From the NCBI RefSeq assembly GCF_036388275.1, contig NZ_DASVSF010000016.1:1-11046 (forward strand): a stretch of 11,046 bases of DNA, given 5' to 3'. The notes under the pieces were generated by a model that was given only the letters and a program-made list of their open reading frames with translations, did no database searches and was not told the DNA's origin. Source of the stretch: Longimicrobium sp. (GTDB lineage: Bacteria; Gemmatimonadota; Gemmatimonadetes; Longimicrobiales; Longimicrobiaceae). The translations under genes were made by a program, and so were the position numbers. Shown one piece after another: positions 6,161-11,046 of the stretch (position 1 is the stretch's first letter; each line of letters starts with the position of its first letter).

Positions 6161-6187
6161 GTGCGTTAGTGCGTTAGTGCGGGAGTG
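6161..6187 (+). repeat. Octamer array 1 (GTGCGTTA), just after the small HTH gene
   Basis: GTGCGTTA, GTGCGTTA, GTGCGGGA and a partial GTG follow each other without gaps, preceded by the head GGGAA (6156-6160). The array starts 7 bp after the HTH stop codon. It is the reverse-complement family of the CGCACTNN arrays at 6256-6295 and 8841-8864. Confidence 0.75.
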
Positions 6188-6219
6188 AAACGGCGCGCAC
6201 CATCGCCTGAACGTCCGGA

Positions 6220-6255
6220 GAGCCGGGTCCCATCGCTGGCCCGGCTCCTTGTTTT
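6220..6255 (+). terminator. Intrinsic terminator of the small HTH gene
   Basis: GAGCCGGG (6220-6227) pairs with CCCGGCTC (6240-6247) around a 12-base loop and is followed by CTTGTTTT (6248-6255). The T-rich run after the stem fits a Rho-independent terminator on the plus strand. It lies between the two octamer arrays. Confidence 0.65.
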
Positions 6256-6295
6256 CGCACTTTCGCACTTCCGCACTCACGCACTCACGCACTTC
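6256..6295 (-). repeat. Octamer array 2: five CGCACTNN units, overlapping the oxidoreductase stop codon
   Basis: Units CGCACTTT, CGCACTTC, CGCACTCA, CGCACTCA and CGCACTTC fill 40 bp exactly. Read on the minus strand it begins GGGGGAAGTGCGTGAGTGCG, the same head as arrays 1 and 3. The last residues (Gly-Ser-Ala) and the TGA stop of the quinone oxidoreductase are encoded by the array. Confidence 0.85.
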
Positions 6296-7310
6296 CCCCA
6301 CCCAACAGCACCTTCCCGAAGTTCTTGCGATCCTGGATCCACGCGTGCGCATCCGCCGCCTGCTCCAGGGGAAACACGCGATCCACGACGGGATCGAAGG
6401 TGCCGTCCTGCACCCGCTCCATGATCTCGGACTGCATGCGCTTCAGCAGGTCCACGCGCTTCCACAGGTGCCCCAGGTTCACCCCGTGGACGCCGCGGTT
6501 CCTGTTCATCATGGGGATGGGGCTGAAGCGCGGCATGTTCCACAGCCCGCGCACCGCGGCGGGGATGCTGCGGCGCTTGCCGGGGGCAAAGCTCGACACG
6601 CCGAAGACGTACAGCCGCCCAAGGTGCGCGAGCGATCGATAGCTCTTGGCGAACGACTCGCCCCCCACGGCGTCCAGCGCGATGTCGACGCCGTTGCCGC
6701 CGGTGATGCGCTTTACCTCTGCCTCGAAGTCCTGCGTGCGGTAGTCGATGCAGTGCGCCACACCCATCTCCCGCAGCCGCTCGTGCTTGCCCGCGCTCGC
6801 CGTGCCGATCACCTCCGCGCCGCGCCAGCGGCAGATCTGCACGGCGGCCTGCCCGACGCCACCCGCCACCGCCTGCACCAGCACGCGGTCGCCCTCGCGC
6901 ACGCAGCCCAGGTGCACCAGCATGATCCACGCGGTGAGGTAGTTCACGGGGATGGCCGCGGCCTTCTGGAACGAGAGCGTGTCGGGAAGCGGCGACACCT
7001 GCGTCGGCGACACGCACACCACGTCCGCGTACCCGCCGAACCGGGTGAGCGCGCCCACGCGGTCGCCTTCGCGAAAGCCCTGGACGTCCTTACCGACGCG
7101 GTCGATCACCCCCGCCACCTCGTAGCCGACCACGGTGGGAAGGGGCGGCGCGTCGGGGTACAATCCCATGCGCGCCAGCACGTCGGCGAAGTTCACGCCC
7201 GACGCCTCCACGCGAATGCGCACCTCGCCGGCGGCCGGCTCCGGGTCCGGCGCCTCGCGCACCTGCAGCACCTCCGGCCCGCCGCGCCGGGTGATCCACA
7301 CCTGTTTCAC
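6285..7310 (-). CDS. Zinc-independent NAD(P)H:quinone oxidoreductase-type MDR protein (VAT-1-like)
   Basis: 341 residues from GTG at 7310, chosen because GGGAGG (7321-7316) sits 5 bp upstream and the protein then starts at the family's usual point (MKQVWITRRGGPEVL). The N-terminal GroES-like domain carries SGVNFADVLARMGLYP (37-52) and PTVVGYEVAGVIDRVG. The Rossmann NADPH-binding motif AGGVGQAAVQ is at 149-158. The catalytic and structural zinc cysteines of alcohol dehydrogenases are absent, placing it in the quinone-reductase branch of the medium-chain dehydrogenase/reductases. GVHGVNLGHLW in the C-terminal half resembles VAT-1-like members. It probably reduces a quinone, enone or aldehyde with NADPH in the cytoplasm. 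It is second in an operon, 37 bp after the flavin-reductase gene. The last codons and stop lie inside an octamer repeat array, so the extreme C-terminus may be newly acquired. Confidence 0.93.
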   Translation of the reverse strand: MKQVWITRRGGPEVLQVREAPDPEPAAGEVRIRVEASGVNFADVLARMGLYPDAPPLPTVVGYEVAGVIDRVGKDVQGFREGDRVGALTRFGGYADVVCVSPTQVSPLPDTLSFQKAAAIPVNYLTAWIMLVHLGCVREGDRVLVQAVAGGVGQAAVQICRWRGAEVIGTASAGKHERLREMGVAHCIDYRTQDFEAEVKRITGGNGVDIALDAVGGESFAKSYRSLAHLGRLYVFGVSSFAPGKRRSIPAAVRGLWNMPRFSPIPMMNRNRGVHGVNLGHLWKRVDLLKRMQSEIMERVQDGTFDPVVDRVFPLEQAADAHAWIQDRKNFGKVLLGGGSA

Positions 7311-7347
7311 GTCCGCCTCCCTGTCCCGTCCGGTCGATGAACCCGCA

Positions 7348-7869
7348 TCAGCGCAGCGCGCGATACTCCCGCGCGAAGTGCACCAGCGGCGCGGCCTCGG
7401 CACCAATCTCCACGCGCTCCACCTGCCCGATGACGATCTGGTGGTCACCGCCGGGATACGTCTCCCACAGGCGGCAGACCAGCGACGCCAGCGCGCCCTC
7501 CAGCACGGCGTCGCCGGACTCCGGGAGACGCGACGGGTCCGGCGGCACCCGCAGCGCCACGTCTGAGGCCAGCCGCCGGTCGCCCTCCGCCAGCAGGTTG
7601 AGGACGAAGCGGCGCTGCTCGTGGATCGTCGGCAGGATGGCGGCGTGGTTCCCGATGCAGACCAGCACCAGCGGAGGATCCACCGAAAGCGACGTCACGG
7701 CGCTGGCGGTGATCGCCTCGACGTCGTCGCCGTCCGAAGCCGCCAGGATGGCGACGCCACTGGCCCACAGCGACATCGCCTCGCGAAAGTCCTCGGTCCG
7801 TACGCCGTCGGCGAGCTCGTCGTCGCCGGCGTGCGTGCGGATGCTGGCCTGGATGGGTCGGCGGCTCAT
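7348..7869 (-). CDS. Flavin reductase-domain (FMN-binding split-barrel) protein
   Basis: 173 residues. The ATG at 7869 has AGGAGA (7880-7875) 5 bp upstream. FREAMSLWASGVAILAASDG (28-47), then ITASAVTSLSVDPPLVLVCI (53-72), RRFVLNLLAEGDR and GGDHQIVIGQVERVEI (140-155) are the ordered signatures of the flavin-reductase/DIM6-NTAB family. That family binds FMN or FAD and uses NAD(P)H to supply reduced flavin to a partner monooxygenase, or acts as an oxidoreductase itself. Length is normal and no key segment is missing. The N-terminal 25 residues are polar and less conserved. It is the first gene of an operon with the quinone oxidoreductase. No monooxygenase partner is in the window. The upstream hairpins at 7916-8001 insulate it from the endolysin-like gene. 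Confidence 0.93.
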   Translation of the reverse strand: MSRRPIQASIRTHAGDDELADGVRTEDFREAMSLWASGVAILAASDGDDVEAITASAVTSLSVDPPLVLVCIGNHAAILPTIHEQRRFVLNLLAEGDRRLASDVALRVPPDPSRLPESGDAVLEGALASLVCRLWETYPGGDHQIVIGQVERVEIGAEAAPLVHFAREYRALR

Positions 7870-7915
7870 CGCGATCTCCTGGTCTCTGTCTGATGCAATC
7901 CGCTGCAAGATGCAC

Positions 7916-7951
7916 GTCGGCCCGGCTCCGCGCACGGGGAGCGGGGCCGAC
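7916..7951. other. Imperfect hairpin upstream of the flavin-reductase gene
   Basis: GTCGGCCCGGCTCC (7916-7929) pairs with GGAGCGGGGCCGAC (7938-7951): 13 pairs with one G-G mismatch and an 8-base loop. It lies 10 bp from the stronger stem at 7961-8001. It may be a second terminator for the upstream gene or a leader structure of the flavin-reductase operon. No T run is visible on either side. Confidence 0.45.
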
Positions 7952-7960
7952 AGCGGGGTT

Positions 7961-8001
7961 TCACGGGGACGCGCGGCGAGAATCCCCGCGCGTCCCCGTG
8001 A
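7961..8001 (-). terminator. Strong 16-bp hairpin directly after the endolysin-like gene
   Basis: TCACGGGGACGCGCGG (7961-7976) pairs perfectly with CCGCGCGTCCCCGTGA (7986-8001) around a 9-base loop. On the minus strand it starts 2 bp after the endolysin-like stop codon and is followed by AACCCC, with no T-tract. A stem this long is a probable 3' end or stabiliser. Confidence 0.65.
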
Positions 8002-8003
8002 GG

Positions 8004-8675
8004 TCACAAGTTCGGCAGGTGGGTTGCCGGGGCGACGCCGGGCGACGGCATCATGGGCGCGACGGGCTGGGGCGGGGCCGGGATGCCGGGCACGGCAGCG
8101 ACCGCCGAGCCGCGCAGGATGGCTTCCAGCTTCTGCGCATACCCCGCGATGCGCTCCGCCTGGTCCAGCCCGTTGATGATCTTGCGGGCCTGGACGTAGT
8201 CGCAGGCGCCGTCGTGGATGTAGTCCCCCAGCTTTTTGCCCGTGAACGAGCCCTTCCGCATCCCCAGCGACATGATTTCGTACGCCACCTCGGCGTCCAG
8301 CGCCAGCTGCGGCTCGTACAGCAGCCGGTTCTTCAGCGCGGCGCCCATCCCGCGGTAGTTGTAGTCCCAGGTCAGCTGCACGTAGCCGCGGCCGTAGTAC
8401 ACGTTGCTGTACTCCTTGCCGGCCGCGTCGGTACCGGTGACGGGCTGGCCGTACTTGCGGCCCTTGCCCTTGCCGTATTCCTCGATGGGCCGCCAGGTGC
8501 CGGCGCACTCGTGCTTTACGGTGGCGAACATGTACGCCAGCCAGCGGATGTCGGTGATGTCGCCGTCTCGCTCGGCGGCGGCGAGCAGCGCATTCAGGCC
8601 GTCCTTCTGGCTCTGCTTCAGCGCGCCGAACGCGTTGGTGTACGCGTCGAAGAACTTCGTGCGGTCGAATCTCAT
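8004..8675 (-). CDS. GH19/endolysin-like cell-wall hydrolase, no signal peptide
   Basis: 223 residues. The ATG at 8675 has CTCC (complement GGAG) 7 bp upstream. The motif order fits the chitinase-19/phage-endolysin fold: helical N-terminus, VKHECAGTWRPIEEYGKGKG (53-72) with Glu56 as the likely general acid and Glu65/66 near it, then YYGRGYVQLTWDYNYRGMG (93-111). The GRGY.QLTW..NY block is the best-known signature. Enzymes of this fold cut beta-1,4 links in peptidoglycan or chitin. No signal peptide or membrane segment is present, so export would need a holin, lysis or another route. The C-terminal tail (about 190-223) is Pro/Ala-rich and probably flexible. Possible origins are a captured phage endolysin, an effector of a contractile or secretion system, or a domesticated wall enzyme. 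No phage structural genes are nearby. It is divergent from the ATPase gene. Confidence 0.85.
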   Translation of the reverse strand: MRFDRTKFFDAYTNAFGALKQSQKDGLNALLAAAERDGDITDIRWLAYMFATVKHECAGTWRPIEEYGKGKGRKYGQPVTGTDAAGKEYSNVYYGRGYVQLTWDYNYRGMGAALKNRLLYEPQLALDAEVAYEIMSLGMRKGSFTGKKLGDYIHDGACDYVQARKIINGLDQAERIAGYAQKLEAILRGSAVAAVPGIPAPPQPVAPMMPSPGVAPATHLPNL

Positions 8676-8871
8676 GGGAGCACTCCAGGGAAGGATGGAT
8701 CGGAGAGGCTGCCGGCGGGGGGACGAAAAGCCAGCATCGAAAGGTAATCACGAGGCGCCGTTCCCGCCACGGAGCGGCACCGGGGATCCTTCCCCGGCGA
8801 ACTCCTTGCACCCGCCTGCCTTCGCACGCATTCCCGCTTACGCACTGACGCACCCACGCACTTCCCCAAGC
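8676..8871. other. Divergent intergenic region between the endolysin-like and ATPase genes
   Basis: 196 bp. It contains the ribosome site of the minus-strand gene, a 7-bp hairpin CCGGGGA/TCCCCGG (8780-8797, TCCT loop) and octamer array 3 next to the ATPase start. No persuasive -35/-10 pair was found for either gene. Confidence 0.45.
8827..8864 (-). repeat. Octamer array 3, ending 7 bp before the ATPase start codon
   Basis: CGCATTCC, a 6-base CGCTTA, then CGCACTGA, CGCACCCA and CGCACTTC (8841-8864) run in register and end in CCCC. On the minus strand it starts GGGGAAGTGCGTGGGTGCG, matching the head of arrays 1 and 2. It occupies the place where a Shine-Dalgarno would be expected for the ATPase. 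Confidence 0.7.
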
Positions 8872-10059
8872 ATGTCCAACAACCCCCTGCGCGACCTGAT
8901 CTTCGGCCCCGACCGCGCCGCGCTGGCCAGCGCCAGCACGCCGCGGCGCTCCTTCGCCGACGTGGTGCTGCCCCCCTCCACACGGCGGGCGCTGGACAAC
9001 GCCCTGGTGCAGATCCAGAAGCACGACCTGATCTTCGGCGAGTGGGGGTTGGGGGAGAGGCACGAAAGCGGGCTGGGGCTGGCCTTCAACTTCGCCGGCC
9101 CGCCCGGCACGGGAAAGACGATCTGCGCCGAGGCCATCGCCCACGCCCTGGGCAAGCGGCTGCTGGTGGTTCGCTACAACGAGCTGGAAAGCCAGTGGGC
9201 GGGCGCAACGGCCAAGAACGTGGCCGCCGTGTTCGCCAGCGCCCAGGAGGAAAATGCCGTCCTCTTCTTCGACGAAGCCGACGCCATCGCCGGGCGCCGC
9301 TTCACGTCGATGGACCAGGGCTACCAGCGCGAGGCCAACGCCGTGGTGAACGTGCTGCTGCGCGAGCTGGAGGAGTTTTCCGGCGTGGTGATCTTCGCCA
9401 CCAACCTGGCCGCCAACTTCGACCCCGCGTTCGAGCGGCGCATCCGCACCCACATCCTCTTCGAGCAGCCCGGGCCGGAGGAGCGCGAAAAGATCTGGAA
9501 GGTGCAGATCCACGCCCGCAAGACGCCCCTGGCCGCCGACGTGGACTTCTCTGCCCTCGCCCAGCGCTATCCGGTGACGGGGGGCGACATCAAGAACGCC
9601 GTCCTCAAGGCGGCGCAGATGGCCATCGCCGAGCCGGGGCCCGACGCGGAAAAGCGGATCGCGCAGCGCCACTTCGAGGGCGCCGTTGACGACGTGCTGG
9701 CATCCAAGCGGGTGATGGACCAGTCGCTGTTCGGCGAGTCGGCGCTGGCGGGCATGGCCGGGCTGGCGGGGAGCGGCGGGATGGACGATGAGGTCTCGGC
9801 GCTGTCGACGCGGCTGGTGGAGGTGGAGGACACCGTCACTCCGCTGTCCGAAACGCTGCGGCGGATGGAAAAGGCGCAGGCCCGCTCCCGCGAAGACGCC
9901 GAGCGGCTCCGCGAGGATGTGCAGCGCATCGCAGAGACGGCCGGCGCGGCTGCGCGCGCGGGGACGAAGGCGGCCGAGCGGCAGGCGAGAACCGCCCTCG
10001 TCGTGTCCGTCGCGTCGGCCGTGGGATCGGCCCTCGCGCTTCTCGCGGCACTGCTCTGA
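8872..10059 (+). CDS. AAA+ ATPase with coiled coil and C-terminal membrane anchor
   Basis: 395 residues. The ATG at 8872 begins MSNNPLRDLIFGPD; no Shine-Dalgarno is visible because a C-rich octamer array precedes it, and no better start exists nearby. The classical AAA core shows Walker A GPPGTGKT (76-83), Walker B LFFDEAD (131-137, Asp134/Glu135), sensor-1 IFATN (Asn178), arginine-finger candidates Arg189/Arg190/Arg192 (FERRIRT), and the small lid domain with TGGDIKNAVLKAA (236-248). AAA rings of this type remodel or unfold proteins using ATP. After the lid come a Gly/Ala-rich linker (285-303), a heptad-like charged coiled coil (about 304-358, STRLVEVEDTVTPLSETLRR) and a hydrophobic tail (about 375-395), which suggests tail-anchoring with the ring in the cytoplasm. 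All catalytic residues are present. Substrate unknown. It stands alone on its strand. A 17-bp palindrome lies 32 bp after the stop. Confidence 0.94.
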   Translation: MSNNPLRDLIFGPDRAALASASTPRRSFADVVLPPSTRRALDNALVQIQKHDLIFGEWGLGERHESGLGLAFNFAGPPGTGKTICAEAIAHALGKRLLVVRYNELESQWAGATAKNVAAVFASAQEENAVLFFDEADAIAGRRFTSMDQGYQREANAVVNVLLRELEEFSGVVIFATNLAANFDPAFERRIRTHILFEQPGPEEREKIWKVQIHARKTPLAADVDFSALAQRYPVTGGDIKNAVLKAAQMAIAEPGPDAEKRIAQRHFEGAVDDVLASKRVMDQSLFGESALAGMAGLAGSGGMDDEVSALSTRLVEVEDTVTPLSETLRRMEKAQARSREDAERLREDVQRIAETAGAAARAGTKAAERQARTALVVSVASAVGSALALLAALL

Positions 10060-10091
10060 AGGCGCGCCTCGTGCTTTTCTGAATCAATTTC

Positions 10092-10127
10092 CGCCACAGG
10101 CGTTACAGCCCTGTAACGCCTGTGGCG
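10092..10127. repeat. 36-bp near-perfect palindrome after the ATPase gene
   Basis: CGCCACAGGCGTTACAG (10092-10108) and CTGTAACGCCTGTGGCG (10111-10127) are exact reverse complements separated by CC. As RNA this is a 15- to 17-bp stem that could end the ATPase transcript, though no T run follows (CATTGCGC). As DNA the symmetry would suit a dimeric DNA-binding protein or a cruciform. Confidence 0.8.
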
Positions 10128-10183
10128 CATTGCGCGCGGTCCGAATGGGCGCGCCACGCCTGGACTTCTGCCGTGAACAAGAG

Positions 10184-10212
10184 TTTATCGCGCCGCGTCT
10201 ACTTTGTATAAG
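10184..10212 (+). promoter_or_regulatory. Candidate promoter P1 for the HTH/acidic-tail gene
   Basis: TTTATC (10184-10189), a 17-base spacer and TATAAG (10207-10212). The -10 matches consensus at 5 of 6, the -35 at 3 of 6. The leader would be about 118 bases. The region is AT-richer than its surroundings. Confidence 0.4.
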
Positions 10213-10236
10213 TTGCGGGATCGGGCTTTCAGGTTC

Positions 10237-10265
10237 TTGCCGGGACCAAAAACCGGCACTAATCT
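10237..10265 (+). promoter_or_regulatory. Candidate promoter P2 for the HTH/acidic-tail gene
   Basis: TTGCCG (10237-10242), a 17-base spacer and TAATCT (10260-10265). The -35 matches at 4 of 6, the -10 at 3 of 6. The leader would be about 65 bases and would still contain the ribosome-site hairpin. Confidence 0.35.
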
Positions 10266-10310
10266 GTAGAGTGTAATCCAAGACGAAGCAAACAAAGTGC
10301 ACGAGGCACA

Positions 10311-10336
10311 AGGCCCTCCCGCCCGGGGAGGGTCCT
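10311..10336 (+). promoter_or_regulatory. Hairpin that buries the ribosome binding site of the HTH/acidic-tail gene
   Basis: CCCTCCC (10314-10320) pairs perfectly with GGGAGGG (10326-10332) around GCCCG. AGG (10311-10313) can extend the stem with CCT (10334-10336), leaving one bulged T. The Shine-Dalgarno GGAGG (10327-10331) is wholly inside the 3' arm, and the stem ends on the base before the ATG. Translation should be restrained unless the hairpin opens, so temperature, a protein or upstream translation could control it. The pairing is seen; regulation is inference. Confidence 0.6.
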
Positions 10337-10798
10337 ATGACCGAGCGTGTCGCCGATCCGTCGATCGACCGGATCCGTGAGCACGTGCGCGGCCAGGTTG
10401 CGCGCACGTCGCTGCGCAAGGTTGCCAAACGTGCGGGCGTGAAGGTAGGCGCCACCAAGAAGTTCATCGACGGCTCCGTTCCGTACGAACGCAACCTGCG
10501 CCTGTGGAAGAAGTACTACGCGCGGGAGCTGCGGGCGGGCGTGGCCGGGCAGCCGGACGACGCGCTTCCGGGGCGCGACGCCAGGGCCGTGCTGGAGCTT
10601 CTGCTCTGGGGCTTTCCTGAAGACGAGCGGGCCGGGGCCACGCGTGAGGCCGTGGACCTGTTCCGCGACTTCTACCAGTCGCACCGCCACACGCCGCCGC
10701 GATGGGTGCTGGTGCTGCGGGGCGAAGCCGCCGACGCGCCCGACCCCGACGCTGAGCCCGAGGGTGATATAGACGACGACGAGGGCGACGAAGAGTAG
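10337..10798 (+). CDS. Helix-turn-helix-like regulator with acidic C-terminal tail (153 aa)
   Basis: The ATG at 10337 has GGAGG 5 bp upstream. Residues 24-46 (TSLRKVAKRAGVKVGATKKF) fit a helix-turn-helix of the lambda-repressor/XRE type. They are followed by DGSVPYERNLRLWKKYYARE (45-64), where a PY..N...W..YYARE pattern closes the domain. The N-terminus is basic, as expected for DNA binding. Residues 80-118 form a second helical region (AVLELLLWGFPEDER, TREAVDLFRDFYQSH). The last 24 residues are highly acidic (DIDDDEGDEE) and could mimic DNA or tune binding. It is probably a cytoplasmic transcription regulator; target unknown, but the palindrome at 10092-10127 upstream is a possible site. It is a single-gene unit with two candidate promoters, a sequestered ribosome site and a strong terminator. 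Family assignment is from the motif only. Confidence 0.8.
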   Translation: MTERVADPSIDRIREHVRGQVARTSLRKVAKRAGVKVGATKKFIDGSVPYERNLRLWKKYYARELRAGVAGQPDDALPGRDARAVLELLLWGFPEDERAGATREAVDLFRDFYQSHRHTPPRWVLVLRGEAADAPDPDAEPEGDIDDDEGDEE

Positions 10799-10819
10799 CA
10801 CGTCCGGTCGATGACGAAG

Positions 10820-10854
10820 GGGCTCCCGTGCGCAGGGCATGGGAGCCCTTTTTT
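10820..10854 (+). terminator. Intrinsic terminator of the HTH/acidic-tail gene
   Basis: GGGCTCCCGTGC (10820-10831) pairs with GCATGGGAGCCC (10837-10848), 12 pairs with one G-T, around a 5-base loop, followed by six T (10849-10854). It begins 22 bp after the stop. It is the clearest Rho-independent terminator in the window. Confidence 0.92.
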
Positions 10855-10892
10855 CGTTTGCGGAGGATCGGAGCGTTTCGACCGGGTCCGGC

Positions 10893-10940
10893 GCACGCCT
10901 CGGCCGCCCTCTCCCCCCGGCCCCCTCTCCCGCAAGCGGG
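10893..10940 (+). repeat. Truncated third copy of the hairpin-bearing intergenic repeat
   Basis: GCACGCCTCGGC, the C-rich CCCTCTCCCCCC segment and CTCCCGCAAGCGGG match the tandem copies at 269-346. Weaker similarity starts earlier (GAGCGTTTCGACCGGGTCCGG, compared with GGGCGTCTCGAACGGGGCCGG upstream of copy A). The copy stops in the middle of its hairpin at 10940, where AGAGGGG is expected and CTACCC is found. Confidence 0.7.
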
Positions 10941-11046
10941 CTACCCATTACCCACATCTCTGATAGGGGTGTCAGGGCCGAAATACAAGGCGCAGTCTGC
11001 AAAAATGCCGTGGGAGCGTAGGTTTGAGGCCGCGTCAAACCCGTCG
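10941..11046. other. Right-edge sequence of different character, possible insertion or 3' end of another gene
   Basis: After the broken repeat the sequence is less GC-rich and unlike the other intergenic repeats. On the minus strand a frame is open from the window edge (11045) to TAG at 10941-10943, reading 34 residues including FADCALYFGPDTPIRDVGNG. That could be the C-terminus of a gene on an inserted element, but a frame this short can occur by chance. No family was recognised. Confidence 0.3.

Noticed and set aside
6161..6295. CRISPR array
   Set aside because: Units are 8 bp and contiguous with no spacers, and no cas gene is near. The 24-nt repeats at 323-475 are only two copies, and each lies within a larger shared repeat.
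7870..9672. Minus-strand open frame joined in frame to the flavin-reductase gene, extending to 9672
   Set aside because: It runs through two hairpins, across the endolysin-like gene in another frame and against the ATPase. The ATG at 7869 with AGGAGA is the credible start.
8004..10059. Prophage or contractile injection system
   Set aside because: Only an endolysin-like gene and a generic AAA+ ATPase are present. No sheath, tube, baseplate, holin, terminase or capsid gene is visible, so it is kept only as a hypothesis.

Overview
The window is high-GC bacterial DNA with ordinary protein-coding genes separated by unusually repeat-rich intergenic stretches. My best guess is an environmental Gram-negative-type bacterium of the Longimicrobium/Gemmatimonadota kind. 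This rests on base composition, two lipoprotein signal peptides (implying an export and lipidation pathway) and repeat families that look familiar from such genomes. It is inference and cannot be proved from this window alone. No rRNA, tRNA or CRISPR array was seen.

Layout. 1-130 is the right end of an IS5-type insertion sequence: the last 35 codons of its transposase and the terminal repeat. 131-648 carries no gene, only dispersed and tandem repeats and terminator-like hairpins. 649-2052 (minus) encodes a secreted S8 (subtilisin-like) lipoprotein protease with its own promoter. It is divergent from 2368-4611 (plus), a lipoprotein of the penicillin-acylase Ntn-hydrolase family. 4612-4927 is again repeats only. 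4928-5698 (minus) is a double zinc-ribbon, single-membrane-span, TPR-like protein. It is divergent from 5899-6153 (plus), a small helix-turn-helix-like protein. 6154-6295 holds an intrinsic terminator bracketed by two octamer-repeat arrays. 7869-6285 (minus) is a two-gene operon of a flavin-reductase-domain protein followed by a zinc-independent quinone oxidoreductase of the VAT-1-like MDR type. 8675-8004 (minus) is a GH19/endolysin-like muramidase or chitinase-fold protein, divergent from 8872-10059 (plus), an AAA+ ATPase with a coiled coil and a C-terminal membrane anchor. 10337-10798 (plus) is a helix-turn-helix-like regulator with an acidic tail, two candidate promoters, a hairpin that buries its ribosome binding site, and a textbook terminator. 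The right edge holds a repeat that breaks off abruptly at 10940, perhaps at another insertion.

How the genes work together. Only the flavin-reductase/quinone-oxidoreductase pair looks like a true functional unit (same strand, 37 bp apart). The protease and acylase share a divergent intergenic region and are both predicted envelope hydrolases. The rest read as single-gene units separated by hairpins.

No clearly new multi-gene system could be demonstrated. The most unusual material is non-coding: (i) octamer arrays (CGCACTNN) with a fixed head that touch gene ends, one supplying a stop codon; (ii) a bipartite dispersed repeat with conserved blocks around a 17-nt unrelated core, present twice in opposite orientation; (iii) a GC-rich hairpin sequestering the Shine-Dalgarno of the last gene; (iv) a 36-bp near-perfect palindrome after the ATPase gene. 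The tail-anchored AAA+ ATPase beside an unsecreted cell-wall-hydrolase-like gene is the only protein context that hints at something less ordinary.
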